From the NCBI GenBank assembly GCA_003647095.1, contig QMME01000059.1, positions 1 to 14,945 on the forward strand: 14,945 nucleotides of DNA, given 5' to 3'. Under the pieces are notes generated by a model, which saw nothing but the letters and a program-made list of their open reading frames with translations, was not told the origin of the DNA and searched no databases. Both the position numbers and the translations under genes were made by a program. Below are positions 1 to 6,782 of this stretch, piece after piece; position 1 is the stretch's first letter, and each line of letters opens with the position of its first letter. Origin of the DNA: Deltaproteobacteria bacterium (GTDB lineage: Bacteria; Myxococcota; B64-G9).

Positions 1-189
1 CAGGCGGTTCTGCTCCAGGCGCAGGCGCGCCAGCGCCTTGTCGTCGAGTATCGGCAGGCGGGCTGTTGCAGTCGACTGTTCCGCCGAGCCCTTACCTGCG
101 GGCGCTGGTGGTGGCCCGCCCTCTGCAGCCGGCGACAGCAGCAGCAAGCCCAGCAGCAGGCCCAGCAATGAGATCTCGTTCCGGTACAT
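1..189 (-). CDS. Secreted protein, N-terminal 63 residues only; possibly thioredoxin-like
   Basis: The frame opens with ATG at 189-187 and stays open to the window edge, so the 3' part is missing. The start overlaps the stop of the upstream gene by one base (TGATG), and a GGGAGG ribosome site lies just upstream, which supports both the start and co-transcription. Residues 1-26 form a signal peptide: a short MYRNE head, then an almost pure Leu/Gly core ending SPAAEG. A Pro/Ala/Gly linker follows, then LPILDDKALARLRLEQNRL. That last segment resembles the stretch just before the WATWC active site in TlpA/ResA-type thioredoxins (LPxLDxxALAxL...EN). DUF3570 genes in other genomes are often found next to a thioredoxin-family gene, which fits. 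The active site lies outside the window, so the family assignment is inference only; the existence of an exported protein here is well supported. Confidence 0.6.
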   Translation of the reverse strand, partial: MYRNEISLLGLLLGLLLLSPAAEGGPPPAPAGKGSAEQSTATARLPILDDKALARLRLEQNRL

Positions 190-1514
190 CAGAAACCTCC
201 CTCTATCTCCAGCCATCCTCCCAGGCGCCAGCCACCGTCATAGGCCCGGCGCTGGCCTCCCGCCAGGCCCTCCCAGCCGCTGAAGCCGTCCGGGGAGGAA
301 ATCCCTTGCCAGTGGTAAAGACGCTGCTCAAGGCGGACCGTCGCCCCCAGGCGCAGGTAGCGAAACATGCCCAGCAGGCGACGGCGGTGCTGGAACATCG
401 TCCAGTCGGCTCCCATACTGCTCCACCAAGCCAAGAAACTGCTCAAACTCTTGTCGGCCGTCCACCATGAACCGGGGGGAGCCCCGGAGTACTCGTTGCG
501 ATAGAATTCTGCCCTGGTCTGGTGATAGGCGCCAACACGCAACTCCAGCAACCACCGCTGTCCCAGCCGCTGGCGCCAGCCCAGTTCGAGTTGCTGGTGC
601 TCTACCCGCCAGCTGCCACTGCCACCACCTCCCCCCAACTCCAGAACCGCTCCCAGGCCGTGCAGGGCTCGGCGGATCCGCAGGTTGGCACCCCAGAGCA
701 GGCGATGATCGGGATGCTGTTCCGGCTCCGCCCGCAGGGTCCAGCCGTTGCCGGTTGTCTCCTCACGGCCGCTCCACAGAGTTACCAGCCGGTAGGGGCT
801 CTGCAAAAAGCCGTCCTGGATCTCCACCGCCGCATCCACTCGCAGGTTCCAGCCGGGCAGAAAACCCTGCTCCAGGGCCACCCAGGCGTTGTCCCGGGTG
901 CTTTCGGCGGAGACGGGATCGCGGGCCGGCAGGTGCTCGGCGGCAACGCTGAGCTGCCGCATGGTTCTCTGGTAGCCGGCTTCCACCACCGTGTCCGTGG
1001 ACAGTATCGAGGTCCGCGCCCGGATGGCAGGTTGATGCAACCGGCCTTCCCAGCCCAGGCGCAGGCGATAACCCATCCGCAGCAGCGTAGTACCGTCATC
1101 GGCCAGCAGGGCCACGTCCGGTCCATGGCGCGTCTGCTGCTGGGAAAAACCGCCGGCGAAACCATCGAACTTGTTGATTCGGCGACTGTAATAGTCGACA
1201 CCATAGCCGGCCTCGATACCCAGCCCGGCTCCCAGTTCCACGGCCGCGCGAAGGTTGGAATGTACGTCACTGGCAGCCTCGTCGGCCTGAGGCTGAGCCG
1301 ACACCTGTAGGCTCGAAAGCACCACCCCCGGGGGCAGGGGTTCGAGTGCTTGCTCTCCCGGCCAGGCCAGGGCTCGCAAGGGATCACGCGCCCGGAAGCG
1401 CATGGCTGGATCGCTGAGTACCTCGCGGCCAGCTGGCGGTCCGCTGACACAGCCACCAGCCACCAGCAGCAGCGCGGTTACCGCCAGGCGCATGTTTCTT
1501 CGACAGCAGGTCAT
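189..1514 (-). CDS. Lipoprotein-headed DUF3570-type outer-membrane beta-barrel with DUF4266-like N-terminus
   Basis: 441 residues from the ATG at 1514, chosen because it overlaps the upstream stop as ATGA and directly precedes a lipoprotein signal (MRLAVTALLLVAGG-C, lipid Cys22). A longer upstream frame is only a shadow of the neighbouring gene. Residues about 22-45 carry GREVLSDPAMRF, resembling the core of the small lipoprotein family DUF4266 (LADPAM). After a Pro-rich linker, residues about 86-441 look like a DUF3570 outer-membrane barrel: alternating polar/aromatic strands, DGFLQSPYRLV (about 234-244), AYHQTRAEFY (329-338), TADKSLSSF (352-360), and a C-terminal Phe as expected for BAM substrates. 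DUF4266 and DUF3570 are usually separate adjacent genes, so this may be a natural fusion. A lipidated N-terminus on a barrel is unusual. The function of the family is not known. The DUF3570 call is fairly secure; the DUF4266 part is tentative. Confidence 0.7.
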   Translation of the reverse strand: MTCCRRNMRLAVTALLLVAGGCVSGPPAGREVLSDPAMRFRARDPLRALAWPGEQALEPLPPGVVLSSLQVSAQPQADEAASDVHSNLRAAVELGAGLGIEAGYGVDYYSRRINKFDGFAGGFSQQQTRHGPDVALLADDGTTLLRMGYRLRLGWEGRLHQPAIRARTSILSTDTVVEAGYQRTMRQLSVAAEHLPARDPVSAESTRDNAWVALEQGFLPGWNLRVDAAVEIQDGFLQSPYRLVTLWSGREETTGNGWTLRAEPEQHPDHRLLWGANLRIRRALHGLGAVLELGGGGGSGSWRVEHQQLELGWRQRLGQRWLLELRVGAYHQTRAEFYRNEYSGAPPGSWWTADKSLSSFLAWWSSMGADWTMFQHRRRLLGMFRYLRLGATVRLEQRLYHWQGISSPDGFSGWEGLAGGQRRAYDGGWRLGGWLEIEGGF

Positions 1515-2179
1515 GATCGTGGCGGGAACCAGAAGCCCACTCCCAGGGTAAGTACCAGGTTGTTGGTGACCGATTCTGCACCCAGTAGACGCTGCACGTA
1601 GATCAGGTCTCGCAGTTGCAAGCGCAGCGAGAGCCAGGAGGTGAAGAACAGCTTCATGCCCCCGGCCACCGAGTATGTCAGCCCCTGGGAACTCTGGTTG
1701 TCGGTTACGCCGACACCGGCGGCCAGGTAGAGATCGAAGTGCGGCACGGCCGAGCGAAACACCATCAACTTGCCATGAAAGGGATACCACAGCAGGCTGC
1801 CGGTATAGACGTTGGTGGCCTGGGGGCGCAGCACGTCGGTGCCGGTGAAGTTGCGCACCGGCTGATTAAAAGAAGACGTCAGGTAGGAATAGAGGTAGGC
1901 GACTTCAAGTCCGAATGACTCGTTGAGGTGAAAAGTATAGGAGAGCCCGGCCGCCAGCGAGGAACCCAGCAGGTCACTGGCATAGACCCCGCCCTCGATG
2001 TTCAATTCGTGGCGCAGGGTTTTTACAAACAGCCGACGGGCCAGCCCTTTGCGGGCCTGTCCCTCCTCCGACTCCGGAGGCTGGGGGCAGACCGCGGGCA
2101 GGGCAGGGGCCAGCCCCAGCAACAACGCCAGGCAGGCGACCAACTGAAACGCTCTCATGTCGATTCTCTTTCTTGCCAT
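1511..2179 (-). CDS. Outer-membrane beta-barrel domain protein (myxobacterial type)
   Basis: 222 residues. The ATG at 2179 overlaps the stop of the preceding gene (TGATG). An internal ATG at 2158 with a purine-rich upstream stretch is an alternative that would shorten the signal peptide head by seven residues. Residues 1-29 are a signal peptide (MARKRID head, Leu/Ala core, cleavage near ALPA/VC). A short charged linker (31-55) leads to a barrel from about residue 57. The family signature is visible: YPFHGKLMVF (132-141), PHFDLYLAAGVGV (146-158) and LRLQLRDLIYV (185-195). The same three blocks occur in the proteins at 9820 and 10604, so the three are paralogues. It is predicted to sit in the outer membrane. 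The C-terminus (FWFPPRS) lacks the terminal Phe and extends four residues past the last aromatic strand. No specific function can be assigned. Confidence 0.8.
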   Translation of the reverse strand: MARKRIDMRAFQLVACLALLLGLAPALPAVCPQPPESEEGQARKGLARRLFVKTLRHELNIEGGVYASDLLGSSLAAGLSYTFHLNESFGLEVAYLYSYLTSSFNQPVRNFTGTDVLRPQATNVYTGSLLWYPFHGKLMVFRSAVPHFDLYLAAGVGVTDNQSSQGLTYSVAGGMKLFFTSWLSLRLQLRDLIYVQRLLGAESVTNNLVLTLGVGFWFPPRS

Positions 2180-2946
2180 CAGAACACCAGCATCACCCCA
2201 CCGCTGATTGCCTCGGCGGACCAGGTCTTGTTGGCGGAAAACAGCATCATGTGCCGGGCTTCCACGCGCAGGGTGAGCCCGACCCGCAGTTGCAGCAACA
2301 ATCCCCCGCCGGCACCGGCCAGGGCATTGCTGCCCCTGGCAAAGACCTCGACGTTGCGGTGGGGAGAGAAGACGGCCAGGCCACCTCCGGCAGCCAGGAA
2401 CGGTACCACGGCACGCCAGGGCCCCAGCAGCACCAGCACTTCGAGCCGGGCACTGAAGACATTGCCGTAGCTGCCGGCGGATTGTCCCACTGTTACCTCC
2501 AGCAGGGTATGGTCGGTGGGAAATATCCCCAGCCCCAGGGTAAACAGGCCGTCCGAGCCCAGCGCCCCGGCGCTCACCGCCATGCTGAAACGGTTGCGCT
2601 CGATGCTGCTCTTGCCCAGCAGTTTTCTGTCGAGCCAGGATCCGGCCCGCTCCATGGCACTGTCGGCAACGACGCGAAAGGGCCAGACCAGTTCCCCGAA
2701 AACCCAGCCGGTCACTCCCCGGGCCAACTCGATGCGCCACCAGCTGTGATCCGCCGTCCAGTCGAGAGCGGTAAACACCTCGCCCTCTGCTACCCGGCCG
2801 ATCTCGCGATAGGAGCCCCCGGGGCCGGCCCGTACCGGTACACTGGCCGCCGCCACCCGCAGTTGCAGTTCACCTGCGAGCGTTTCTCCCCGCGTAGCCA
2901 CCAGCAAGACAGCGATCGCCACCAGTCGGCACACCACTCGCGCCAT
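2179..2946 (-). CDS. SH3b domain fused to an outer-membrane beta-barrel
   Basis: 255 residues. The ATG at 2946 lies two bases after the stop of the preceding gene, with GGAGGG inside that gene's end as ribosome site. Residues 1-24 form a signal peptide. Residues about 26-90 match a bacterial SH3 (SH3b) domain: LQLRVAAASVPVRAGPGGSY, then IGRVAEGEVFTALD, SWWRIELARGVTGWV. The blocks VRAGPG...G.V..G and W..V/I......GWV are the SH3b hallmarks, and such domains commonly bind peptidoglycan or its stem peptides. After a linker with AGSWLDRK, residues about 118-255 alternate like membrane strands and end in Phe (GVMLVF), consistent with a small outer-membrane barrel. The likely role is an outer-membrane protein with a periplasmic domain tethering it to the wall or to a partner. 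The SH3b call is confident; barrel topology is inferred. Confidence 0.75.
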   Translation of the reverse strand: MARVVCRLVAIAVLLVATRGETLAGELQLRVAAASVPVRAGPGGSYREIGRVAEGEVFTALDWTADHSWWRIELARGVTGWVFGELVWPFRVVADSAMERAGSWLDRKLLGKSSIERNRFSMAVSAGALGSDGLFTLGLGIFPTDHTLLEVTVGQSAGSYGNVFSARLEVLVLLGPWRAVVPFLAAGGGLAVFSPHRNVEVFARGSNALAGAGGGLLLQLRVGLTLRVEARHMMLFSANKTWSAEAISGGVMLVF

Positions 2947-2948
2947 GG

Positions 2949-3407
2949 TCAGCGACCCTCCAACCAGTCCACGATCTGGGCCCTGTCATCGGCCGACAGC
3001 ACCTGCCCGCCCGGGTGGACGGCTACTTCGCCGCCACCCCATAGCAGTAGGGGACTGGATACCGGATCATCGGGCAGGCAAAACTCTAGTACCCGGTAGT
3101 AATCGGAGCGAAGCGGCTCCGGCAACTGCCGGGGGTGATGCAACTCATCCGGCAACTGCGGGGGTTCGTCCAGACGGTGCAGTTGGAAGGTCGTTTGCCG
3201 ACCGTGACAAGCTGCGGCCGCACAACCCGCAACCAGCAACGGTTGTACGTCCCGGGCAAATCGTCCCGGATCTGGCACTGGCGACCACGGAGCCAGTACC
3301 TGTTCGCCTCGATCGACGTTTCCACAGGCAGCCGCCGCCACCAGTAGCAGCGACCACAACCACCGCTTGCCGACAGCACCTTGCTGGAAATACACCACTT
3401 GCACCAT
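2949..3407 (-). CDS. Lipoprotein with CX4CH cytochrome-like domain
   Basis: 152 residues, first gene of the leftward operon. The ATG at 3407 follows GGAGG by only three bases; a GTG at codon 2 would be better spaced and changes almost nothing. Residues 1-27 are a lipoprotein signal ending VAAAA-C28. The mature part starts FARDVQPLLVAGCAAAACHG, with C62, C67 and H68 forming a CX4CH motif instead of the usual CXXCH. The rest follows the layout of Planctomycete-type cytochrome-like domains common in myxobacterial lipoproteins: YYRVLEFCLPDDPVSSPLLL (104-122), then HPGG (131-134) and a closing DRAQIVDWLEG helix. The mature chain has no methionine, so a His/Met haem is impossible; H131 could be a distal ligand. 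It may be a periplasmic electron-transfer protein, or a structural relative that binds no haem. Confidence 0.7.
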   Translation of the reverse strand: MVQVVYFQQGAVGKRWLWSLLLVAAAACGNVDRGEQVLAPWSPVPDPGRFARDVQPLLVAGCAAAACHGRQTTFQLHRLDEPPQLPDELHHPRQLPEPLRSDYYRVLEFCLPDDPVSSPLLLWGGGEVAVHPGGQVLSADDRAQIVDWLEGR

Positions 3408-3437
3408 CTGCCTCCAGCTAGAGGATACCGGGGCAAG

Positions 3438-3466
3438 GTTATCGCCAATGTTGTACAAAACAACAA
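3438..3466 (-). promoter_or_regulatory. Candidate promoter of the leftward envelope operon, with overlapping dyad
   Basis: On the minus strand TTGTTG (3466-3461) is followed after 17 bases by GATAAC (3443-3438), each matching four of six sigma70 consensus bases. Transcription would begin near 3431, about 24 bases before the ATG at 3407. A perfect 6-bp inverted repeat, TGTTGT (3449-3454) and ACAACA (3460-3465), lies over the -35 box and spacer, where a repressor could act. The boxes are weak individually; position is the main support. Confidence 0.35.
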
Positions 3467-3506
3467 TAAAAATTTTCCGGTCAACGCGCGCGTTGCTGCG
3501 GGTGTG

Positions 3507-3543
3507 AAAAAAAAAAAAAGGAATCGAGCCCATTCTCGATTCC
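3507..3543 (-). terminator. Strong rho-independent terminator, minus strand
   Basis: A perfect 9-bp stem (GGAATCGAG 3520-3528 with CTCGATTCC 3535-3543) and a 6-base loop are flanked on the left by 13 adenines (3507-3519). Read on the minus strand this is a stem followed by an unbroken run of 13 U. No coding gene ends just before it: the nearest minus-strand gene to the right stops at 4107. It would end a leftward transcript arising between about 3545 and 4107 and shield the operon promoter at 3438-3466 from read-through. Confidence 0.75.
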
Positions 3544-3692
3544 CGGTACTCGCAGGCGGGACCGGCGTGTTCCGCGTGCTTTCCCGAAAAACCTGCCGGC
3601 CGGATGGAAAATTCCCGGCAAACGGAAAAACCCCGCGACAACCAGAAATCCACCGAACATCACGACCGTGAGACTTCACTCCGGCTAACCGT
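3544..3692 (-). ncRNA. Possible leftward small RNA ending at the 3507-3543 terminator
   Basis: This stretch has no convincing reading frame with a ribosome site on either strand, yet it lies directly before a strong minus-strand terminator. Read leftwards it contains repeated U-rich loops (GGTTTTTCCG, GGTTTTTCGGGAAA) and a possible stem TGCCGG / CCGGCA. I could not find a good minus-strand promoter; AT-rich sequence near 3693-3741 is the only candidate. The right boundary is arbitrary. The call rests on an orphan terminator and is weak. Confidence 0.2.
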
Positions 3693-3741
3693 GATATATG
3701 AAGCAATTGCTAAGATATATCAGGTAATACCTTGTATTACC
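3693..3741. promoter_or_regulatory. Two adjacent dyads (operator-like)
   Basis: Dyad one spans 3693-3721: arms GATATAT and ATATATC enclose a perfect 10-bp palindrome, AGCAATTGCT (3702-3711), on nearly the same centre (3707). Dyad two spans 3723-3741: GGTAATAC and GTATTACC, 8-bp arms around CTT, centre 3732. The centres are 25 bp apart. The second dyad ends 16 bp before the -35 box of the promoter at 3758, a typical site for an activator or a cooperatively binding regulator. The regulator is not identifiable from this window. Confidence 0.5.
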
Positions 3742-3757
3742 GAGCATAAACATACCC

Positions 3758-3786
3758 TTGACATGTCTGTCATGACGGTTTACAAT
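3758..3786 (+). promoter_or_regulatory. Near-consensus sigma70 promoter for the small basic protein gene
   Basis: TTGACA (3758-3763), a 17-base spacer, then TACAAT (3781-3786): perfect -35, five of six at -10, ideal spacing. Transcription should start near 3793, leaving a leader of about 90 bases before the ATG at 3884. It is the closest promoter to consensus in the window. Confidence 0.8.
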
Positions 3787-3798
3787 GCCTCACATCGT

Positions 3799-3830
3799 GC
3801 GGACTGTCGAAAAAGCGGCGGTCCGCTTTT
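3799..3830 (+). promoter_or_regulatory. Leader hairpins with competing pairings before a U4 tract
   Basis: GCGGAC (3799-3804) can pair with GTCCGC (3821-3826) immediately before TTTT (3827-3830). Alternatively AAAAGCGG (3811-3818) can pair with CCGCTTTT (3823-3830) around a 4-base loop. The two pairings share bases and exclude each other. The hairpin sits only a few bases after the predicted transcription start. It could be an attenuator, a weak bidirectional terminator or a stabilising 5' structure. The sequence alone does not decide between these. Confidence 0.35.
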
Positions 3831-3883
3831 GTTGCGGTGGGGTCAGGTCGATTAACTTGTGGCCACTGGCAGGAGGTGAGGCG

Positions 3884-4036
3884 ATGGCTCAGGGCAGGTC
3901 GCGCAAGTCGAGCGGCAAGGGCGGTACCACGGCAAAAACCTCCAAGAAGTCTTCCAAGGCCCAGGCTGAGGCCAAGAAGATGCCTACCAAGTCGATGATC
4001 AGGCAGATGGCCAAGGAGTGGGACCACGTAACCTGA
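3884..4036 (+). CDS. Small, very basic Lys/Ser-rich protein of unknown function
   Basis: 50 residues. The start is fixed by AGGAGGTGA (3871-3879), a full match to the anti-Shine-Dalgarno, seven bases after AGGAGG. An in-frame ATG at 3785 overlaps the promoter -10 box and cannot be used. Residues 1-32 are rich in Lys, Ser, Thr, Gly and Ala, with eight Lys and two Arg and only one acidic residue, like a disordered nucleic-acid-binding tail of histone H1-like type. Residues 33-50 (MPTKSMIRQMAKEWDHVT) look like a short amphipathic helix and are the likelier conserved part. There is no signal peptide, so it should be cytoplasmic. The near-consensus promoter and ideal ribosome site predict high expression. 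I do not recognise the family; nucleoid or RNA binding is inferred from composition alone. Confidence 0.7.
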   Translation: MAQGRSRKSSGKGGTTAKTSKKSSKAQAEAKKMPTKSMIRQMAKEWDHVT

Positions 4037-4050
4037 TTCGACCTGATTCG
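4031..4050 (+). repeat. Perfect 10-bp tandem duplication over a stop codon
   Basis: ACCTGATTCG occurs twice with no gap (4031-4040 and 4041-4050). The first copy contains the TGA stop of the small basic protein gene (4034-4036), and the second lies in the 3' untranslated region, directly before the stem-loop at 4050-4089. It looks like a recent slippage or duplication event, without obvious function. Confidence 0.6.
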
Positions 4051-4089
4051 ACTTTTTCCCTGCCCCTGCAAGCAGGGAAGAGAAAAGTC
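4050..4089. terminator. Long stem-loop between convergent genes
   Basis: The outer arms GACTTTT (4050-4056) and AAAAGTC (4083-4089) and inner arms CCCTGC (4058-4063) and GCAGGG (4072-4077) fold into one hairpin with a small internal loop. It fills most of the 70-base gap between the genes ending at 4036 (plus) and 4107 (minus). Neither strand has a U-run after the stem, so it is not a classical intrinsic terminator; a bidirectional terminator or a 3' stability element is likely. Confidence 0.45.
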
Positions 4090-4106
4090 AATACCACAGC
4101 AGCACT

Positions 4107-5012
4107 TCAAGGGATGTCCCGCGTCCTGCGGTGCTTCTTTCTTTGCTTCTCTATGGTCTTGCTCTTGCCCCGCTCTATGAGAGCGCGCTTCCTCTCCAAC
4201 TGCTCCACTTCCTGCCTGCGAATATAGTCCTGGTAAAGGCGCCAGCCGGTGTATATCCCGGCCGCGAGCACTACCACCAGCAACAGCAGGATTATGTCAC
4301 GGAAGGTGATGGTGAACACGAAACGCCGTCGACGAACCTTGTGAGGCATGGCCATGGGAACGGGACCACGGTGACCTGTCAGGAGAATGTCGGGAGTACG
4401 TCTCTTGCCACCGTTGCGCTCCGTCGAGGTGCCGAATTCCCTGACGTCCAGCGGCCTGCGCCCCTGGGTAAAACCCCTGGCAAAACGCGATGTTCCCGGG
4501 GGCTCGGAACCTGGGTCCGAGCCGGCGCCGGATGCAGGTGTTGGCGATGGCTGGGGCGACGGCGGCGGCGTAGAGGCTGCCGGCTGGCCGTTCGAAAAAA
4601 TCTCATGAACGGCCATCTCCACCGATACTTCCTCGTCGAGATCGACACCATCAAACAAAGTGGCTAGGTCGGGTCCCCGCGCCGGCCCCTTTGCGGCCGG
4701 GGGAGGTTCAGCGGCGACTCCAGGCTTTCTGCGGCTTCCGGCCGCCGGTGGTTTCGCGGGCACGAAGAAGGGCAATTGCTCTTCATCCGAGGAAGCGGGC
4801 AGTGAGAGATCCACCGGATCGATGCTCTCGGCCCCGGGAGGCTGGCTCATGTCCAGCTGCCGGGTCTTTTCGTCTTCATCGATGTCATCGAGCAATTCCA
4901 GGATATCCGGCGGCAACGACTCCTGACCCGAGGCGGCCTGGTGCCTGGCGGCACGCTGCTCACTGGGGCGCGGCTGTCCCGGCCCGCTTTTCCTGTCGTT
5001 GCGGCCCTTCAT
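4107..5012 (-). CDS. Single-TM protein with disordered N-terminus and twin acidic motifs
   Basis: 301 residues from the ATG at 5012, with AGGT six bases upstream and a promoter (-10 TATCAT) directly before. Residues 1-230 are low complexity, rich in Pro, Ser, Gly and charged residues, with no recognisable fold. Two segments match each other: PPDILELLDDIDEDEKT (34-50) and GPDLATLFDGVDLDEEV (113-129), sharing PD(I/L)xxLxDxxDxDE. RRRR (227-230) precedes a transmembrane segment at about 238-257 (IILLLLVVVLAAGIYTGW). The tail (258-301) is a short, very basic, probably helical segment. A long cytoplasmic N-terminus is likely, though both flanks are basic so topology is not certain. It is divergent from the Ser/Thr kinase gene at 5185 and could be its substrate or partner; that is inference. 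I do not recognise the family. Confidence 0.75.
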   Translation of the reverse strand: MKGRNDRKSGPGQPRPSEQRAARHQAASGQESLPPDILELLDDIDEDEKTRQLDMSQPPGAESIDPVDLSLPASSDEEQLPFFVPAKPPAAGSRRKPGVAAEPPPAAKGPARGPDLATLFDGVDLDEEVSVEMAVHEIFSNGQPAASTPPPSPQPSPTPASGAGSDPGSEPPGTSRFARGFTQGRRPLDVREFGTSTERNGGKRRTPDILLTGHRGPVPMAMPHKVRRRRFVFTITFRDIILLLLVVVLAAGIYTGWRLYQDYIRRQEVEQLERKRALIERGKSKTIEKQRKKHRRTRDIP

Positions 5013-5027
5013 GGATTACCTGGTAAA

Positions 5028-5056
5028 ATGATAACCGCTTTTTGTCGGGTTCACAA
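5028..5056 (-). promoter_or_regulatory. Promoter of the leftward single-TM protein gene
   Basis: On the minus strand TTGTGA (5056-5051), 17 bases, then TATCAT (5033-5028): four of six and five of six consensus matches with ideal spacing. Transcription would start about 5021, leaving a very short leader to the ATG at 5012. A small inverted repeat, TGAGG (5066-5070) and CCTCA (5080-5084), lies between this promoter and the divergent one at 5116 and could be a shared operator. Confidence 0.55.
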
Positions 5057-5115
5057 GAAAGCGATTGAGGTGAGATTCGCCTCAGGTGTTGCGGCAGAAT
5101 CCTGCTGTCGCCTCC

Positions 5116-5144
5116 TTGACACCCGCGTTGCTGGCTGGTAACTT
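5116..5144 (+). promoter_or_regulatory. Promoter of the kinase operon
   Basis: A perfect TTGACA (5116-5121) is followed after 17 bases by TAACTT (5139-5144), a poor -10 rescued by an extended -10 TG (5136-5137). The leader would run about 34 bases to the ATG at 5185, preceded by GAGGA at 5173-5177. Confidence 0.5.
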
Positions 5145-5184
5145 CCCGAACCGGGTAGTTTTATGTAATTTCGAGGACTTGTCT

Positions 5185-6750
<1,566 letters not shown>

Positions 6751-6782
6751 GCAGGGTAGGTTCGCCGGGAGGGCGTCTGCTC

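Noticed and set aside
522..1310. 262-codon plus-strand open frame
   Set aside because: Opposite to the DUF3570-type barrel gene, which has signal peptide, barrel blocks, terminal Phe and operon overlaps at both ends.
3481..3663. 60-codon minus-strand frame reading through the terminator
   Set aside because: Its Phe run is only the translated U13 tract; no ribosome site and no protein-like pattern.
3785..3883. Upstream extension of the small basic protein from ATG at 3785
   Set aside because: That ATG overlaps the -10 box; the perfect Shine-Dalgarno at 3871-3879 marks 3884 as the start.
3408..3883. tRNA, rRNA or CRISPR in the longest intergenic region
   Set aside because: No cloverleaf, no spaced direct repeats and no rRNA motifs; only dyads, promoters and a terminator are seen.
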